DNA of 64,000 nucleotides from assembly GCF_037977235.1 (NCBI RefSeq), contig NZ_CP150276.1:4774001-4838000 (forward strand), in the 5' to 3' direction. The stretch's first letter is position 1. Every line of letters starts with the position of its first letter. Of this stretch, positions 61,921 through 64,000 are shown one piece after another. The notes below the pieces were generated by a model. It ran no database searches and was not told the origin of the DNA. It saw only the letters and a list, made by a program, of their open reading frames with translations. This DNA is from Paenibacillus sp. FSL K6-0276 (lineage in GTDB: Bacteria > Bacillota > Bacilli > Paenibacillales > Paenibacillaceae). Both the position numbers and the translations under genes were made by a program.

Positions 61921-62823
61921 TTAACCTTTAGCCGAACTGCTCTTTACCTTAGTCTTCTCACGCTTCTTAAGCAGTAGCCAGAGCGGACTTGCAATAAAGA
62001 TAGAGGAGTAAGCTCCAAATAGCAATCCGATAACCATTGCAAGCGAGAACATCTTGATGGACTCGCCTCCAAGAATTAATAGGAAGAACGCCGCAATAAA
62101 CACGGTAAATGCTGTGTAGAGAGAACGCATAAGTGTTTGAGCCACACTCTTATTCACAAGTTCTTTCAAATCTTCATAAGTTTTCTGTTTACCGAAACGT
62201 AAATTCTCACGGATACGGTCAAAGATAACGATCGTATCATTGATGGAATAACCGATAATCGTAAGTACCGCTATAATAAACGTCAAATCCACTTCCAAAC
62301 GGAAGATGGAGAAGATCGCAACGACCATAAAGGCATCATGGATCAGTGAAACAATAGCTGCCAATGCAAACCGCCATTCAAAACGAATACTTACATAAAT
62401 GATAATCCCTAGACAAGAAATGAGAACCGAATAGATCGCATTACGTGCAAGTTCTTTAGACATTTCAGTATCCACGGTGTTAATCTCGAACGATGCCTTA
62501 TCGTCCAACTTCAAGATCTCAGCTTTTAGAGCTCCATCTTGTTGATCATCAAGCACTTGATCATAACGGATGTTGACCCGTTCACTTCCTAACGTAATGC
62601 TTGGCTCACTTGAAATCCCAGTTTTTTCAACTGCTGAATTAACCTCTTCCAATGTCAAATTCTTAGACAGAGAGATATCAACATTAGATCCCGCTTTGAA
62701 ATCAACGCTGTAATTCAATCCAAATGTTGCTAGGAAAATCAAACCTGCTACTGTAAGGGCGACGGAAAAAATATAGAAAAATTTACTTAAATGTACGAAA
62801 TCAAGCTCTTTCTTAAAGCGCAC
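61921..62823 (-). CDS. secF: Protein translocase subunit SecF
   Basis: Accessory RND-type subunit of the Sec translocon that uses the proton gradient to finish export. 300 aa, six membrane segments; RFKKELDFVHLSKFFYIFSV start, FKAGSNVDISL, the periplasmic domain, TIIGYSINDTIVIFDRIREN and SIFIASPLWLLL. GTG at 62823 has AAGGAG; the open frame to 62844 is not supported. Overlaps the secD stop by 11 bp. Confidence 0.95.
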   Translation of the reverse strand: MRFKKELDFVHLSKFFYIFSVALTVAGLIFLATFGLNYSVDFKAGSNVDISLSKNLTLEEVNSAVEKTGISSEPSITLGSERVNIRYDQVLDDQQDGALKAEILKLDDKASFEINTVDTEMSKELARNAIYSVLISCLGIIIYVSIRFEWRFALAAIVSLIHDAFMVVAIFSIFRLEVDLTFIIAVLTIIGYSINDTIVIFDRIRENLRFGKQKTYEDLKELVNKSVAQTLMRSLYTAFTVFIAAFFLLILGGESIKMFSLAMVIGLLFGAYSSIFIASPLWLLLKKREKTKVKSSSAKG

Positions 62824-64000
62824 GAATATCACTCTCCTTAACACCGAAACTCTTCGGTTTGTTCAGCTTACCGGCTTTAACAAGCTGGCTAAGCAACCAG
62901 TGGGAGAAATAAAGATTCGTGGCGATACTCAGTACGATTTCCACGATCAGCACCAATGCGAAGCCTTTGACTGCACCTGTACCAAAGGCGAACATGACAC
63001 CTGCCACAATAACAGTTGTGATATTGGAGTCCATTACTGTCCGGAAAGAGGATTTATTACCTGCTTTAACGGAGGAAAGTACACTTTTACCACTGCGCAT
63101 TTCTTCCCTTATCCGTTCATTTGTAATGATATTGGCATCGACCGCCATCCCTATACCCAGAATAAATGCGGCTATACCAGGCAACGTCAATGTGAAGTCT
63201 GCAAAGACAAAGACCACAATTAGCAGCCATGTATGCAAGATCAGTGCAAAACTAGCCAAGAGACCTGGCAAGCGATACATACCGATCATGAAGATAAGGA
63301 TAATCAAAGAACCCAGAAGTCCTGCTTTGATTGTTTGATCAAGCGATTGTTTACCAAGCGTTGCACCCACACTTTGGGAGTATTTCTCAGTAAGTTTCAG
63401 TGGCAACGCACCCAGATTAATGGTGTCTGCCAGCTCGCGTGCTTCCTTAATTGTATAACTACCGGAAATAGACGCACTGCCGTCGGTAAGTACTGCTTGT
63501 ACCGTTGGGTCAGATAGTTTGTTCTCATCCAAATAAATTGCGAGATTCTTTCCTAAGAGACGCTTAGTAATCTCTGCAAATTTATCCTTGTCCTTTATTT
63601 TGATGCTGATGATCGGCTGACTCAGGTTATCCCGTCCAACCTCTGCCGCACCTTCAACAAAATCACTACCTACCAGTTCGATCTTGCTGTAAGTACCTTC
63701 AGGATCACCTTCAGCAGCACTACGGAAAGTCAGAACTGCAGGCTCCTTCATCTTCTTGCGAACCTCGGCTTCATCAGTAACGCCCGCAATTTTCAAACGA
63801 ATACGGTCAGTACCTTCAGTTGTAACCTCTGGTTCACTGGTTCCGAGCGCATTGGCCCGTTTTTCCAAACTTTCTGCTGTTTTCAACAGTGAAGCTCGGG
63901 ACAACTCTGCTCCCGCTTCCATAGGCTCTGCATGGTACAAAATCTCAAATCCGCCTTTCAGGTCAAGACCAAGTCTAACCTTGTCCAGCAGTCCAGGAGT
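62813..64000 (-). CDS. secD: Protein translocase subunit SecD (N-terminus cut by window edge)
   Basis: Partner of SecF, encoded separately here, whereas B. subtilis has a fused SecDF. 395 residues visible, reading VRLGLDLKGGFEILY at the window edge, which is the SecD D1 motif close to the real N-terminus; then the P1 domain with LGALPLKLTEKYSQSVGATL, and C-terminal TM region with FILGIGMAVDANIITNERIREE. Frame stays open to position 64000. Confidence 0.96.
   Translation of the reverse strand, partial: TPGLLDKVRLGLDLKGGFEILYHAEPMEAGAELSRASLLKTAESLEKRANALGTSEPEVTTEGTDRIRLKIAGVTDEAEVRKKMKEPAVLTFRSAAEGDPEGTYSKIELVGSDFVEGAAEVGRDNLSQPIISIKIKDKDKFAEITKRLLGKNLAIYLDENKLSDPTVQAVLTDGSASISGSYTIKEARELADTINLGALPLKLTEKYSQSVGATLGKQSLDQTIKAGLLGSLIILIFMIGMYRLPGLLASFALILHTWLLIVVFVFADFTLTLPGIAAFILGIGMAVDANIITNERIREEMRSGKSVLSSVKAGNKSSFRTVMDSNITTVIVAGVMFAFGTGAVKGFALVLIVEIVLSIATNLYFSHWLLSQLVKAGKLNKPKSFGVKESDIRAL

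Overview
The window is a chromosomal segment of a low-to-mid GC, endospore-forming, naturally competent-type member of the Bacillales, most likely a Paenibacillus. The evidence is the gene content (spoIIP, gpr, comEA/EB/EC/ER, hrcA with a CIRCE operator, cymR, T-box controlled leuS and hisS-aspS), the gene order shared with Bacillus subtilis, and heavy use of GTG and TTG start codons behind strong AGGAGG ribosome binding sites. Almost everything is on the minus strand, so operons read from high to low coordinates. No tRNA, rRNA or CRISPR array was found.

Layout. 1-23.4 kb is the classical comER / comEA-comEB-comEC - holA - rpsT - gpr - spoIIP - yqxA - lepA - hemW - hrcA - grpE - dnaK block (competence, spore-protein degradation, translation, heat shock). 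Between holA and comEC it is interrupted by a roughly 7 kb insert: an ECF sigma factor with its zinc anti-sigma factor, a small unknown gene, and a 2-keto-3-deoxygluconate module (eda, kdgK, LacI-type regulator). 23.4-35.3 kb holds leuS with a T-box leader, an AI-2E-type transporter, a zinc-ribbon protein, a PRC-barrel protein, cysteine desulfurase, DUF523, a SRAP/YedK protein, a decayed acetyltransferase, cymR, mnmA and an IS1182-family insertion sequence. 35.5-41.3 kb is a complete oligopeptide/dipeptide ABC uptake operon. 41.6-47.5 kb holds rarA, a CD3324-type protein, helD and an AzgA-type purine permease. 47.6-64 kb holds tcdA-aspS-hisS with a T-box leader, a 150-aa unknown protein, a structured RNA candidate, dtd-relA, a uracil permease, apt, recJ, a CDF-like protein and secF-secD.

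The coding content is mostly ordinary housekeeping. The unusual signal is between genes: at least five different repeat families, most of them palindromic, and most copies begin within a few bases of the U-tract of an intrinsic terminator. The families are a ~100 bp double-hairpin element (five copies), a ~330-360 bp element (two copies), a 65 bp tandem repeat, an array of 19-bp palindromes, and a ~70 bp element that carries the ribosome binding site of the next gene. The IS1182 copy has likewise inserted into what looks like the mnmA terminator hairpin, with an exact 19-bp duplication, and its transposase is split at a textbook A_AAA_AAG -1 slippery heptamer. Further points are a candidate structured RNA at 52.9-53.1 kb whose closing helix and terminator are mutually exclusive, a folded leader before the purine permease, and a hisS-aspS T-box whose specifier reads as Asp rather than His.
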